Assembly: GCA_964559835.1 (NCBI GenBank)
Contig: CAZLJE010000017.1
Coordinates: 48,785-112,784, forward strand
Origin: DAISJI01 sp964559835
GTDB taxonomy: Bacteria > Acidobacteriota > Terriglobia > Terriglobales > Acidobacteriaceae
Reading direction: 5' to 3'
Length of the DNA stretch: 64,000 bases
Below are positions 1 to 9,112 of this stretch, one piece after another. A model generated the notes under the pieces. It was not told where the DNA came from. It saw only the letters and a list, made by a program, of their open reading frames with translations, and ran no database searches. Within the stretch, counting starts at the first letter, position 1. Every line of letters starts with the position of its first letter. Both the position numbers and the translations under genes were made by a program.

Positions 1-947
1 GCATCTTCCGCGCCTACCTGACCAACGACAAGAGCCACCTCACGTTCTGGCACGAGCTGCCAGCGGAAAATCCCGCTGCATCGGCGGACAAACTCGGCCC
101 CTACTACATGCTGTTCGCGGCGAAGGCGGATTACAGCGGTACGTTCGACGCCAACGGCATTCCTCAGCTTGATTACCACGGCGCTATCGGCCTGCAGTAC
201 AACCCGATCGCCATCGCGCAATATGGGTTGGGTAATTACAACCTGTGGCAAAATTCGGGGGATAGTACCAGGCGCGAAAAGTATCTGCGCATTGCCGACT
301 GGCTGGCCGCTTCCTTGGAACAAAACCGAAACGGGTTATGGGTCTGGAACCATCACTTTGACTGGGATTACCGCACGCCGCTGAAAGCGCCGTGGTATTC
401 GGGACTGGCGCAAGGACAGGGCATTTCCCTCCTCGTGCGCGCGTATGCCGACAGCGGCAAGACAGAGTATCTCGAGGCGGCGCGGCGCGCTTTTGTACCG
501 ATGTTGCGGAGTGTCGAAGAAGGTGGCGTGGCGTTTCAAGACGAACACGGCGACATCTGGCTGGAGGAGTACATCGTCTCCCCGCCGACGCACATCCTGA
601 ACGGTTTCATGTGGGCGCTCTGGGGCGTGTACGACCTGTGGCTCTGCACGGCTGACCAAGACGCGCGGCGGCTCTTTGACCGCTGCACGGCAACGCTGGT
701 CCGCAATCTCGCCACGTTCGATACCGGGTATTGGTCGCTCTACGAGCAATCGGGTACGCGAATGAAAATGCTGGCAAGCCCCTTCTATCACTCGCTGCAC
801 ATCGTCCAACTACGGATCATGGCGCGGCTGACCGGTGACAAGATCTTCGCCGAGTTCGCCGATCGATGGGCCGCCTACGCCAGCAAAGCAGTGAATCGAA
901 ACGTCGCCCTGGCTTACAAGGCGGTGTTCAAGCTTGTGTACTATTGA
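1..947 (+). CDS. D-glucuronyl C5-epimerase-like protein, 5' truncated
   Basis: The reading frame is open from the left window edge, so only the C-terminal part (about 315 residues) is visible. The sequence has the pattern of the D-glucuronyl C5-epimerase C-terminal domain: YHGAIGLQYNPIAIAQYGLG near its beginning, then WNHHFDWDYR, an APWYSGLAQGQG segment, and YHSLHIVQLR near the end. Family members invert C5 of uronic acids in a finished glycan. It lies 10 bp ahead of a methyltransferase on the same strand and near AlgI/AlgJ-type genes, so a role in tailoring a uronate-containing exopolysaccharide is the natural inference. Substrate and true start cannot be seen. Confidence 0.8.
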   Translation, partial: IFRAYLTNDKSHLTFWHELPAENPAASADKLGPYYMLFAAKADYSGTFDANGIPQLDYHGAIGLQYNPIAIAQYGLGNYNLWQNSGDSTRREKYLRIADWLAASLEQNRNGLWVWNHHFDWDYRTPLKAPWYSGLAQGQGISLLVRAYADSGKTEYLEAARRAFVPMLRSVEEGGVAFQDEHGDIWLEEYIVSPPTHILNGFMWALWGVYDLWLCTADQDARRLFDRCTATLVRNLATFDTGYWSLYEQSGTRMKMLASPFYHSLHIVQLRIMARLTGDKIFAEFADRWAAYASKAVNRNVALAYKAVFKLVYY

Positions 948-957
948 ATCCTGAATC

Positions 958-1788
958 ATGACCAGGGAACTCAAGGACGCGGTACGCGATTTCTGGGAGC
1001 AGGAATCCTGCGGCACCCGCTACATGTCCGGCACGGAAGAGCAGGAACGCTTTGCGCAGCAGGCGCAGGCCCGCTATTCCCTTGAGCCCTATATTCCGGC
1101 ATTTGCGGATTTCAAGGCCTCTACCAGCAAACGGGTACTGGAGATCGGAGTCGGATTGGGCGCCGACTTCATCCAGTGGTGCCGTGCCGGTGCTCAAGGT
1201 ACCGGTGTCGACTTGACCCAGGCTGCCATCGACGCGACACGCCGCCGGTGTGCGTTGGAAGGGTTCCAACCCGATCTGCGAGTCGCCGATGCCGAAGGTC
1301 TGCCGTTTGCGGAGAATACTTTCGACATCGTGTACTCGTGGGGTGTCCTCCATCACACACCGAATACATCGGATGCGATAGGCGAAGTTTTCCGCGTGCT
1401 TCGTCCCGGAGGCGAGGCCCGCATCATGATCTATGCGCGGCCCAGTTGGGTCGCGATGATGCTGTGGGTCCGCTACGGATTGTTTGCCGGAAAGCCTTGG
1501 CGTTCCCTGAATTCCGTAACCTTCGATCACCTGGAAAGCCCCGGCACAAAGACATACTCCGATCCGGAGACGCGGCAGCTGTTTGGCGCGTTCTCCGACG
1601 TCACACTCACTCGAGAGTTAAGCCCAGGAGACTTGTTACTCAACCAGCCCTCGGCGAAGTATCGCAATCCGATTTACAAGCTGGCGTGGAGCTTGTACCC
1701 GCGTCGAGTGATGCGTGCGCTCGGGAACCGCTTCGGCCTCTTCGTCCTCATTCGAGCGCGCAAGCCGCAGGCGGACGTCACCCGGTGA
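958..1788 (+). CDS. Class I SAM-dependent methyltransferase
   Basis: This 276-residue protein carries the SAM-binding glycine motif VLEIGVGLGADF at about residues 60-71, the acidic residue after strand 2 (GVDLTQAAID), and the post-motif DIVYSWGVLHHT characteristic of Methyltransf_11/25 enzymes. It follows the epimerase by 10 bp. Its TGA overlaps the GTG start of the next glycosyltransferase, so translational coupling is likely. The acceptor is probably a sugar or lipid-linked sugar of the locus; this is inferred from position only. Confidence 0.85.
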   Translation: MTRELKDAVRDFWEQESCGTRYMSGTEEQERFAQQAQARYSLEPYIPAFADFKASTSKRVLEIGVGLGADFIQWCRAGAQGTGVDLTQAAIDATRRRCALEGFQPDLRVADAEGLPFAENTFDIVYSWGVLHHTPNTSDAIGEVFRVLRPGGEARIMIYARPSWVAMMLWVRYGLFAGKPWRSLNSVTFDHLESPGTKTYSDPETRQLFGAFSDVTLTRELSPGDLLLNQPSAKYRNPIYKLAWSLYPRRVMRALGNRFGLFVLIRARKPQADVTR

Positions 1789-3035
1789 AGATCTGGTACA
1801 TCAGCCAGTATTTCCCTCCCGAGATGGGGGCTCCGTCCGCCAGAGTTTCCGAGTTGGCGCGGCATTGGGCGGAAGGTGGGCATGACGTCACCGTCCTCAC
1901 TGGATTTCCCAATCATCCCACCGGCATCGTGCCTCCGGAATACCGCAAACGTTTGTGGCGGCTTGTCGAACGCGAGACATTCCGTGGCGTGCGCGTAGTC
2001 CGGACCTGGTTATGGCCGCTCCCGAACCGCAAGTCGCATGAACGAGTGCGTAATTATTGTTCGTTCGCTGCCTCAGCCTCCTTTACCGGATCGTTCGTCG
2101 GCGGCCGGCCCGATATCGTGATCGCAACCTCGCCGCAATTGCTGTGCGGCTTGGCCGGGTGGTGGATCAGCCGAATAAAAGGCGTTCCGCTGGTATTTGA
2201 AGTGCGCGACCTGTGGCCCGAGTCGCTGCAGGCGGTCGGCGTCGCTAACGAGCGCTCGCCGATGATGCGTGTGCTCGGTCGCATCGCCGGCTTCCTATAT
2301 CGACATGCGGCGCACATCGTTGTGGTCACAGCCGCTTTTCGCGAGCGCCTGATCGAGGACTGGCATGTTCCCGAAACGAAGATCTCGGTGGTCTCGAATG
2401 GGGTGGAGACTGACTTGTTTTCGCCTTCCGCCGACGGCAATGTCCGCGCTTCGCTTGGCCTCAAAGACGAGCTTCTGGTCTCCTACATCGGCACCATGGG
2501 CAATGCGCACGGTCTTGAATTGCTCCTCGATGCCGCCGCGCACTTCAAGAGCAAGGCTCCGGAGATCCGGTTTCTGCTGGTCGGTGAAGGCGCCGAAAAG
2601 GAGAAGTTGACGCGAGCCGCGACAAATCGCGGATTGTCAAACCTCATTTTTATGGACCAGCAGGCGCGCGAACGTGTGCCCGCCTTACTCGCGGCTTCGG
2701 ATGTCTGCCTGGTCCTGTTGAAAGACACACCGGTTTTTCGGACCGTGATTCCAACGAAGATGCTGGAAATGATGAGCTGCGGCCGTCCCGTAGTACTCGG
2801 CGTGCATGGGCAGGCTGCCGAAATCCTGAACGCCGCCAACGGCGGGATCGTCATTCGTCCGGAAAACCTCGAAGACCTGGTAGACGCGATCGGCAAGCTC
2901 GCCGCAAACGCCGGGCTGCGCAAGCACTATGGCAGTAATGGAAGACGGTACATCGTGAGCGCGATGTCCCGTCGAGCGACGGCCCATGAGTACATCGATG
3001 TGCTGTCCGGCATTCTGCGCCAGAGCACGAAATAA
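1785..3035 (+). CDS. Glycosyltransferase family 4 (WbuB/WcaI-like)
   Basis: The gene encodes 416 residues from a GTG start overlapping the upstream TGA; a longer frame exists upstream but it is antisense-like filler over the methyltransferase. The N-terminus (ISQYFPPEMGAPSARVSELA, then FPNHPTG) and the EVRDLWPES motif are typical of the WbuB-like GT4 group, which adds fucosaminyl-like residues in O-antigen and colanic acid assembly. The nucleotide-sugar half includes IPTKMLEMMSCGRPVV. It ends just before a strong hairpin at 3038-3060. Donor and acceptor sugars cannot be read from sequence. Confidence 0.88.
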   Translation: MKIWYISQYFPPEMGAPSARVSELARHWAEGGHDVTVLTGFPNHPTGIVPPEYRKRLWRLVERETFRGVRVVRTWLWPLPNRKSHERVRNYCSFAASASFTGSFVGGRPDIVIATSPQLLCGLAGWWISRIKGVPLVFEVRDLWPESLQAVGVANERSPMMRVLGRIAGFLYRHAAHIVVVTAAFRERLIEDWHVPETKISVVSNGVETDLFSPSADGNVRASLGLKDELLVSYIGTMGNAHGLELLLDAAAHFKSKAPEIRFLLVGEGAEKEKLTRAATNRGLSNLIFMDQQARERVPALLAASDVCLVLLKDTPVFRTVIPTKMLEMMSCGRPVVLGVHGQAAEILNAANGGIVIRPENLEDLVDAIGKLAANAGLRKHYGSNGRRYIVSAMSRRATAHEYIDVLSGILRQSTK

Positions 3036-3037
3036 GA

Positions 3038-3060
3038 AGCCCCTCGCATGGCGAGGGGCT
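3038..3060. terminator. Intrinsic terminator between convergent genes
   Basis: A perfect 10-bp stem (AGCCCCTCGC / GCGAGGGGCT) with a 3-nt loop lies directly after the glycosyltransferase stop. On the minus strand the stem is followed by TTCTTATTTC. It therefore best terminates the PEP-CTERM gene and may also act on the + strand transcript. Confidence 0.75.
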
Positions 3061-3083
3061 CTGGGTTCGAAATCCAGCCGATG

Positions 3084-3743
3084 TTATTTCTTGCGCTTAC
3101 GGAACGCCACCGCAGCCAATCCGCTGCCCAGCAACATAAGCGAAGCGGGCTCGGGAGTAGTAATGGAGTCGTTCGAAGGCGGATCCTGACCATAGTTCAG
3201 GCCGCTGAACAGGGTGTACGAGCCGTCGGGGGTGATCCGGATCGAATCAAAGGAGTTCGACGAGGTGTACCCGAAGAACGTCGCCGTCGGATAACCATCC
3301 GGGTTGACCGCGTACGAATCCAGCACCGAACCGCCGCTCAGGAACGACACCACGAAGCTGTTGCCGTAACCGGGGATTGAATTCAGGTAGAACGACGCTG
3401 ACGTTGACGCGCTGAAGTTGACGTTCAGCGTTCCCCAGTTCACCTGCAGCAGCGTCAATCCCGTATGCCAATCCGTGTAGGTGCTGGGATTGAATTGCGG
3501 GTCGACTACGTACAGGCCGCCGTCCGGCGAAGAAAAATTCGCTCCGTTTGCGGTAAACGAATACCCCATGGACGAGTAACCGCCCGCCGGAGCCAAGCTG
3601 TTCAGGTTGACGGACGTCAGGGACGTCGAACGTGCCGCCCAATCTGAATAGTTGGAATAGGTTTGCGATTCCGCAAACGCAGGCAAGCAGAGAAGCAACG
3701 TCAGAGCCGCTACTGTGTATTTGATGCGTCGGTTCATATTCAC
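3084..3743 (-). CDS. PEP-CTERM sorting domain protein
   Basis: The 219-residue product has a signal peptide (basic MNMNRR, hydrophobic core, cleavage near AFAES) and a textbook C-terminal PEP-CTERM tail: TPEPASLMLLGSGLAAVAF, a transmembrane stretch and the basic end RKRKK. The middle is Ser/Thr/Asn/Gly/Tyr-rich beta-type sequence with no recognisable enzyme motif. Such proteins are processed by an exosortase and are generally encoded near exopolysaccharide loci, as here. No exosortase is in the window. The gene is monocistronic and ends at the hairpin at 3038-3060. Confidence 0.9.
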   Translation of the reverse strand: MNMNRRIKYTVAALTLLLCLPAFAESQTYSNYSDWAARSTSLTSVNLNSLAPAGGYSSMGYSFTANGANFSSPDGGLYVVDPQFNPSTYTDWHTGLTLLQVNWGTLNVNFSASTSASFYLNSIPGYGNSFVVSFLSGGSVLDSYAVNPDGYPTATFFGYTSSNSFDSIRITPDGSYTLFSGLNYGQDPPSNDSITTPEPASLMLLGSGLAAVAFRKRKK

Positions 3744-4030
3744 TCCCCACCCTTGCTAGAGCAATCCCCTGACCATCTTCGGGTTCCTAAAAGTGGTAGG
3801 ACGAAATACCTAAGTTACTCATTCTACGTAATCCCGATTGGACCTGCACCGCATGGGAGCAACCACTCAACGCAAATGTGCAGGTTTTTGCGACTATGTG
3901 CCAAGCATTTCATTAACGGTTCCATGTCGCGGCGATGGTGCTAAGGTTAAAGGCCTACCTGCTGACGTTCGGACCCCATCGGGTCGCCCTATTCCCGCGT
4001 GCTATACTTCGCGAGTCTTCTCCTTGCCCG

Positions 4031-5419
4031 ATGCTGTTCAATAGCCTCATTTTCCTTTTTGGCTTCCTGCCGATTACGTATCTGGTCTTCTGGCGGCTCA
4101 CCAGCAAGCAGGGGCGGTACGTCTGGCTGACGATCACTGGCTATGTCTTTTACGGGACTTGGAATTACAAGTTCTGCGCACTGATGGCGTTCTCGACACT
4201 GGTCAGTTATACCGCCGGATTGGGGATGCTTCGATGGGACGATCCGCGGCGGCGCAAGCTGTGCCTGGTCCTGCCCATCACCATTGACCTGCTGTTGCTA
4301 GGGTTCTTCAAGTACTTCAATTTTGGGATTTTAACGGTCGCGGGCGTGTCCCGTTGGCTCCATCGTCCCCTGCAACTGCACACGGTCGACATCGTGCTGC
4401 CGATCGGGATCTCCTTTTATACGTTCCACACCATTACCTACATCGTGGACAGCTACCGCGGCGTGGTGAAGCCGACCCGTAACTTCTTTGAGTTCGCCTG
4501 TTACGTATCGTTGTTCTCACAACTCGTTGCCGGCCCGATCGTCCGCTTCCGCCAGGTGGAGAAGGACCTGGAGAATCTCGATCATGCCGACCGGACCCGC
4601 AGCCTGGATACAGGCTGGTCGTTCTTTGCCATCGGGCTCATGAAGAAGGTCCTGATTGCCGACACGATCGCTGCCGTTATCAACCCGGCCCTGGCGCAAT
4701 ATTCCACTCTGTCGACCCTGAATGCCTGGCTATGCGTTCTCGGCTACACGTACCAGCTCTACTTCGATTTCTCCGGCTATAGCGATATGGCGGTTGGGCT
4801 CGGCCACATGTTCGGCATCCGGCTGCCGCAGAATTTCAACTCGCCCTATAAGGCGACTGATCCATCCGATTTCTGGCGGCGCTGGCACATTTCACTTTCC
4901 ACGTGTCTCCGCGATTATCTCTATATTCCTCTCGGCGGGAACCGGTACGGAGAATGGAAGGCCTATCGCAACCTGATGATCACGATGTTGCTGGGAGGCC
5001 TGTGGCACGGCGCCAGTTGGACGTTCGTGTTTTGGGGTGCGTACCACGGCGCGCTGCTGTCCTTCTACAAGGCCTTTGGCGAGCAATGGGACCGCCTGAA
5101 CCTTACCTTCCGCCGCGTCTTCACGTTCTTTCTGGTCGTTATCGGCTGGGTATTCTTCCGCGCCGAATCGTTTTCGATGGCTGGGACCCTGTTGCATCGG
5201 ATGTTCACGATGCAGTCCGGGCCGGCGCTCGTGGGCAGCTATGGGCTCTTCCTGGCACTAGGTGTCGCCATCCCGATCGCGCATTTTGCTCCGAACACGT
5301 TCGAGATGAAACACTCCTGGAGACCTTGGGCAGTGGGCGCAATTGCTGCCGGTTACATCCTGTGTCTCATATCGGTCGCGGGATCCAAGGGCAGTCCGTT
5401 CCTGTATTTCCAATTCTGA
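4031..5419 (+). CDS. MBOAT family O-acyltransferase (AlgI-like)
   Basis: The product is 462 residues from the ATG beginning MLFNSLIFLFGFLP, the usual start of this family; the frame extends 32 codons upstream but those residues do not look like a family N-terminus. It is polytopic. It contains the conserved WHGASWTFVFWGAYHG segment with the membrane histidine expected to be catalytic in MBOAT proteins, plus the family blocks FGYSDMA-like (FDFSGYSDMAVGLG) and FWRRWHISLS. In alginate O-acetylation, AlgI moves acetyl groups across the inner membrane for a periplasmic transferase; the next gene encodes such a partner 9 bp downstream. Confidence 0.92.
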   Translation: MLFNSLIFLFGFLPITYLVFWRLTSKQGRYVWLTITGYVFYGTWNYKFCALMAFSTLVSYTAGLGMLRWDDPRRRKLCLVLPITIDLLLLGFFKYFNFGILTVAGVSRWLHRPLQLHTVDIVLPIGISFYTFHTITYIVDSYRGVVKPTRNFFEFACYVSLFSQLVAGPIVRFRQVEKDLENLDHADRTRSLDTGWSFFAIGLMKKVLIADTIAAVINPALAQYSTLSTLNAWLCVLGYTYQLYFDFSGYSDMAVGLGHMFGIRLPQNFNSPYKATDPSDFWRRWHISLSTCLRDYLYIPLGGNRYGEWKAYRNLMITMLLGGLWHGASWTFVFWGAYHGALLSFYKAFGEQWDRLNLTFRRVFTFFLVVIGWVFFRAESFSMAGTLLHRMFTMQSGPALVGSYGLFLALGVAIPIAHFAPNTFEMKHSWRPWAVGAIAAGYILCLISVAGSKGSPFLYFQF

Positions 5420-5428
5420 CGCTGGCGC

Positions 5429-6610
5429 ATGAAGAGCACCTTCAAACTCGGATACATTCTGCCTCGCCTCATGCTGGTGCTGTTCCTGGCAGATATGGCG
5501 TTGCGGCTGATGCCGACCGACTGGTTCGCGTTTCGCGCCTTTGAAGCGCTTTTCCGCCGCTATCCGACGGTCGATGGCCCCTTCCAGCCGAATCGGCATT
5601 ATGTGAACGATGGTGCCTACGGGGACCTTGCCGGCATGGGGAACTTGCCTTCTTTACGCGAGGTGCGCCACGAAGATTTGTGGACGGACCAGAGCGGGTT
5701 TCATAACGTTCCCGCCAATCCCGTGCCCCGGTATAGCGGCATGGTGGTGGGAGATTCCTTTGCTATTAGCAGCGAAGTGCCGGCGTCGGAGACATTCTCC
5801 TCCCGGTTGAGCCAGTATTGCGGCGGGTATTACTACAACGCCGGCGATCACCAGCCTTTACGGCTCGGCCATATCCTGGATACCGCTAATCGGATCGGCC
5901 TCCGCCGCGGAACGGTGATATTTGAGATGGTCGAGCGCAACGGGATCGGACCGCCTCCCGACCACACTATCGAGGGCGCGCATGGCTGGCACGGTCGCCT
6001 GATTGAAACCATCGGGCCGAAGCGATTTCAGCAGATCTTGATTCCAATGGCGCCGCTGGGCGCTTCGCCGCTACAGGCGGTCAGCCGCGGTATCGAAAGA
6101 GCTGTGCAGAATGGTACGTTCCTGCCGAACACCTTTTCGGCAAACGTCGTGGTTCGTGAGCTGACGAATAACGATCGGCTGATCTTTGCGCACGACGAAC
6201 TAACACAATTTCCCGACCCGGAGCGGTCCGCGCGCGAGTGGCTGTCCTATTTCCAGTGGCTTGACGAACAACTTCGCGCCGACGATCTTCATCTCGCAGT
6301 GGTGCTTGTGCCCAACAAGTATTCGACGTACCGGCCTTTTTTCACCCACGCCGCGCCCCCCACGAATAGCGGCCGATTCATGTCCGAGTTGACCGCAGGA
6401 CTAGTTCACGCTGGGCTCCCCGTCGTGAACCTCGAAGCCACGTTCCATGCCGCTGCGGAAGCGGCGGTCGCAAAACATCAATACCTCTACTGGCGTGATG
6501 ACACCCACTGGAACGCCGGTGGCATGCAGTTGGGCGCGGCAGAAGTGTGCCAGCGGCTATCGACGTCGCCGGTGCCGGAAAAAGCTGCCGCTATTGATGG
6601 CGGTCGGTAG
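5429..6610 (+). CDS. AlgJ/AlgX-like SGNH acetyltransferase
   Basis: This 393-residue protein has an N-terminal membrane anchor (LGYILPRLMLVLFLADMAL). Its SGNH-type catalytic residues are the serine in VVGDSFAIS and the late Asp-His pair in DDTHWNAGG, the signature of AlgJ/AlgX periplasmic O-acetyltransferases. It is coupled to the AlgI-like gene. Together they should O-acetylate the exopolysaccharide. The polymer acted on is unknown. Confidence 0.85.
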   Translation: MKSTFKLGYILPRLMLVLFLADMALRLMPTDWFAFRAFEALFRRYPTVDGPFQPNRHYVNDGAYGDLAGMGNLPSLREVRHEDLWTDQSGFHNVPANPVPRYSGMVVGDSFAISSEVPASETFSSRLSQYCGGYYYNAGDHQPLRLGHILDTANRIGLRRGTVIFEMVERNGIGPPPDHTIEGAHGWHGRLIETIGPKRFQQILIPMAPLGASPLQAVSRGIERAVQNGTFLPNTFSANVVVRELTNNDRLIFAHDELTQFPDPERSAREWLSYFQWLDEQLRADDLHLAVVLVPNKYSTYRPFFTHAAPPTNSGRFMSELTAGLVHAGLPVVNLEATFHAAAEAAVAKHQYLYWRDDTHWNAGGMQLGAAEVCQRLSTSPVPEKAAAIDGGR

Positions 6611-6621
6611 GCTCGATTCGC

Positions 6622-7857
6622 TCAGGGCGCGACCGTTTCCGCCGCTTTTGCGGCCCTCGCGAAACTCAGAAAATGCCGGTCAAGATCGCGCATGGCGCCC
6701 AGATTGGAATCAAACCCGTTCTTCGCGCCGCTGATGATTCGCCGGCCAGCTCGCTTTTCCGAGAGATCCAGGAGCGCACGAGTCTTCAGCCAACGTGGCG
6801 AATCGAGGATTGCTTCGCTGACCTTGCCGTACATGGCTTCCCGGAAGATTTGGCGTCGCGTCCGCGACCGTATCCGGGAACGAACCTCGCTCGGCTGCTC
6901 TTCGACAAAGCCATCGAGTACCGCGCGCTGGCGGGGCAGATCGCTCCATCCCTTGTACGTCGCCATTTGCGCATAGCAATCGATCACGAACGCTTCGATA
7001 TCGATTTCGATGTCTTTCAAATCGTCTTTCAACAGTGCCTTCATGTGCGCGATCGATTCCGCAATGATGTTCCACGGCCCGATGTCTTCGAATTGGAACG
7101 GCAGATACTGGCTGGAGCTTTGCTCTCGCAGCTCCTGTTTGAAACGGGTGAAGTTTGGCTGTGACGCATGCGGACTGGTCTCCACGCTCGATGAGAGACC
7201 GAGAGGAGCATCCACGAAAGCGAACCGGTCGATGCTCGCCAGGATTCCGCAACAGGCGGTGAAGTCCGGCGCGGGCGGGTGGAAGAAACGGCCCAATTTG
7301 CCTCGAATACGCTCGATGATGCTGCGGTGGCAGAACGAGTTCAGCATTTTCGGCAAGGTTATGTCCGGCCGGAACGAATACAGGTTTCGCAACCCTTCGC
7401 TGGAATCGAAGACCTTCGCGTTACGCGTAAAACCGTGGACCATGTAACTGTTGCGCCGTTCGGGGTAACGCGAACGCTCACTGTGATAGTTGAAATACCG
7501 CCACGTCACTGATTTCGTTTTCGTTTGTTCGGCAGCATTGTCTACCATCTGGAGCAGGTGCGAGGAGACGACGTTGTCATCCGCAAAGATGTGGACCCAT
7601 TCGCCGCGTACGTGGCTTATGGCAAATTCCCAGCTGTCGGGCATGCCGAGCGTCCGGTCGGTGCGGTAGTACCTCAATTTTCCGCCAATAAAGGGACGAA
7701 CGGCGTCCGGTGTGCCGTCCTGCGAATCGTTGTCACTGACTATGATTTCGTAATCTCCCCCCCATTTCTGGTCCAGGGCCGTTTGGATCGCATTCACCAC
7801 GAGATGCGCGCGGTTGCGGGTCGGGATCACTAATGAGAATCGAGGCGTGGCGTTCAA
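6622..7857 (-). CDS. Glycosyltransferase family 2
   Basis: The 411-residue product starts with the GT-A fold signature FSLVIPTRNRAHLV, followed by IIVSDNDSQDGTPD and the metal-binding region VHIFADDNVV. The C-terminal 200 residues are less conserved and contain no transmembrane segment, which points to a cytoplasmic enzyme. It is last in a minus-strand operon with rfbF, rfbG and the C-methyltransferase, starting 25 bp after the latter. It may transfer the CDP-derived branched or deoxy sugar; that assignment is inference from operon structure. Confidence 0.85.
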   Translation of the reverse strand: MNATPRFSLVIPTRNRAHLVVNAIQTALDQKWGGDYEIIVSDNDSQDGTPDAVRPFIGGKLRYYRTDRTLGMPDSWEFAISHVRGEWVHIFADDNVVSSHLLQMVDNAAEQTKTKSVTWRYFNYHSERSRYPERRNSYMVHGFTRNAKVFDSSEGLRNLYSFRPDITLPKMLNSFCHRSIIERIRGKLGRFFHPPAPDFTACCGILASIDRFAFVDAPLGLSSSVETSPHASQPNFTRFKQELREQSSSQYLPFQFEDIGPWNIIAESIAHMKALLKDDLKDIEIDIEAFVIDCYAQMATYKGWSDLPRQRAVLDGFVEEQPSEVRSRIRSRTRRQIFREAMYGKVSEAILDSPRWLKTRALLDLSEKRAGRRIISGAKNGFDSNLGAMRDLDRHFLSFARAAKAAETVAP

Positions 7858-7882
7858 GCACTACTCTCCTGTTACTGAAGCA

Positions 7883-9112
7883 TCAGGATACGACGCGCGG
7901 CTCCGGGACTGGTACGATGAATTTCCCGCCGCGGTAGCGATACTCCGCCTGCTGGCGAAGGATCTCTTCGGCAAAGTTCCACGTCAGAAGGAGCACGTAA
8001 TCCGGCTTCTCCGAGAGCAGCGCTTCCGCGGCGAGTATGGGCAGATGCGTCCCAGGCGTGAACCGGCCCTGCTTGTACGTGCTGCGATCGACCACAAAAT
8101 CGAGCATGCCACCTCCGATGCCGCAATAATTCAGCAACGTGCTCCCTTTCGCGGAGGCGCCGTACGCTGCCAGACGTTTGCCTTTCGACTTGAGGCCATC
8201 TAAGAGCCTGCACAGATCCTGCTTAACATTCTCCACCTTCGCGGCAAACTCGATGTATGTCTCGGCCTTCGTCAACCCGCGCTTCTGCTCATATTCCAAC
8301 ATCTCGCGCACCGATGCATCAGCTTCGGTCGTACCGGCATGAGCGACCGTGAGCCGCAACGAACCGCCGTGGATCGGGACCCGACCTACCCGCTGCAAAG
8401 CCAGGCCATGCGTGGTGAAAAGTTCCTGGAGCGCAGTGACGGAGAAATAGCACAGATGCTCGTGATAAATGGTGTCGAACTCGCACGCGTCGATCAGGTC
8501 GGCGACGTACGGAGCCTCAATCACCGCGACCCCATCGTGCTTCAGCAGTTCCTTGATTCCTTGCACAACTCCATGCAAGTCCGCGACATGCGCCAGGACG
8601 TTGTTGGCATGGATCACGTCGGCGAGTCCGTACTGGGTGCCTAGCGCCCGGGCAGTATCGTGGTTGAAGAACTCCGCCACCGTCCGGACTCCACGTTCGC
8701 TTGCGACCTTCGCGATATTCCGCGCCGGTTCGACACCCAACACAGGGATTCCGCGCTCGACGTAGTTGCGCAGGAGATAGCCATCATTGCTGGCGATCTC
8801 CACCACCAGACTGCTCGCGCCCAGCCTGCGTTCGCCGGCGAGACCTGTGGTCAGATCAGTCGCATGCCGCAACATGGCATCGGAGAAGGACGAAAAGTAC
8901 AGATATTCGCGAAAGAGGATCTCCGGCGGCACCGTCTCGGTGATTTGCACCAAGGAACATTTTGGGCAGAACACCAGGTCGAGCGGAAACTTTGATTCCG
9001 GCTGTTCCAGTTGCTCGCGCAAAAGCAGACCGTTGGCCAGAGGCGTCTCGCCGAGGGAGAGCACGAGGATCGGCCGATCGGCGCCGCAGACCCGGCAAGT
9101 GAAATCCGCCAT
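7883..9112 (-). CDS. C-methyltransferase with zinc-binding N-terminus (TylCIII/EvaC type)
   Basis: The start is the ATG that overlaps the upstream TAA (TAATG), giving 409 residues. An N-terminal zinc site (CRVCG, then CPKCSLVQ) is followed by a SAM-binding block (VVEIASNDGYLLRNY). A C-terminal domain of the Methyltransf_14 type begins AAYGASAKGSTLLNY. This three-part architecture is that of deoxysugar C-3 methyltransferases such as TylCIII and EvaC, which act on 4-keto-deoxy sugar nucleotides. The gene directly follows the CDP-glucose 4,6-dehydratase, so a C-methylated CDP-6-deoxyhexose is a likely product. Confidence 0.85.
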   Translation of the reverse strand: MADFTCRVCGADRPILVLSLGETPLANGLLLREQLEQPESKFPLDLVFCPKCSLVQITETVPPEILFREYLYFSSFSDAMLRHATDLTTGLAGERRLGASSLVVEIASNDGYLLRNYVERGIPVLGVEPARNIAKVASERGVRTVAEFFNHDTARALGTQYGLADVIHANNVLAHVADLHGVVQGIKELLKHDGVAVIEAPYVADLIDACEFDTIYHEHLCYFSVTALQELFTTHGLALQRVGRVPIHGGSLRLTVAHAGTTEADASVREMLEYEQKRGLTKAETYIEFAAKVENVKQDLCRLLDGLKSKGKRLAAYGASAKGSTLLNYCGIGGGMLDFVVDRSTYKQGRFTPGTHLPILAAEALLSEKPDYVLLLTWNFAEEILRQQAEYRYRGGKFIVPVPEPRVVS

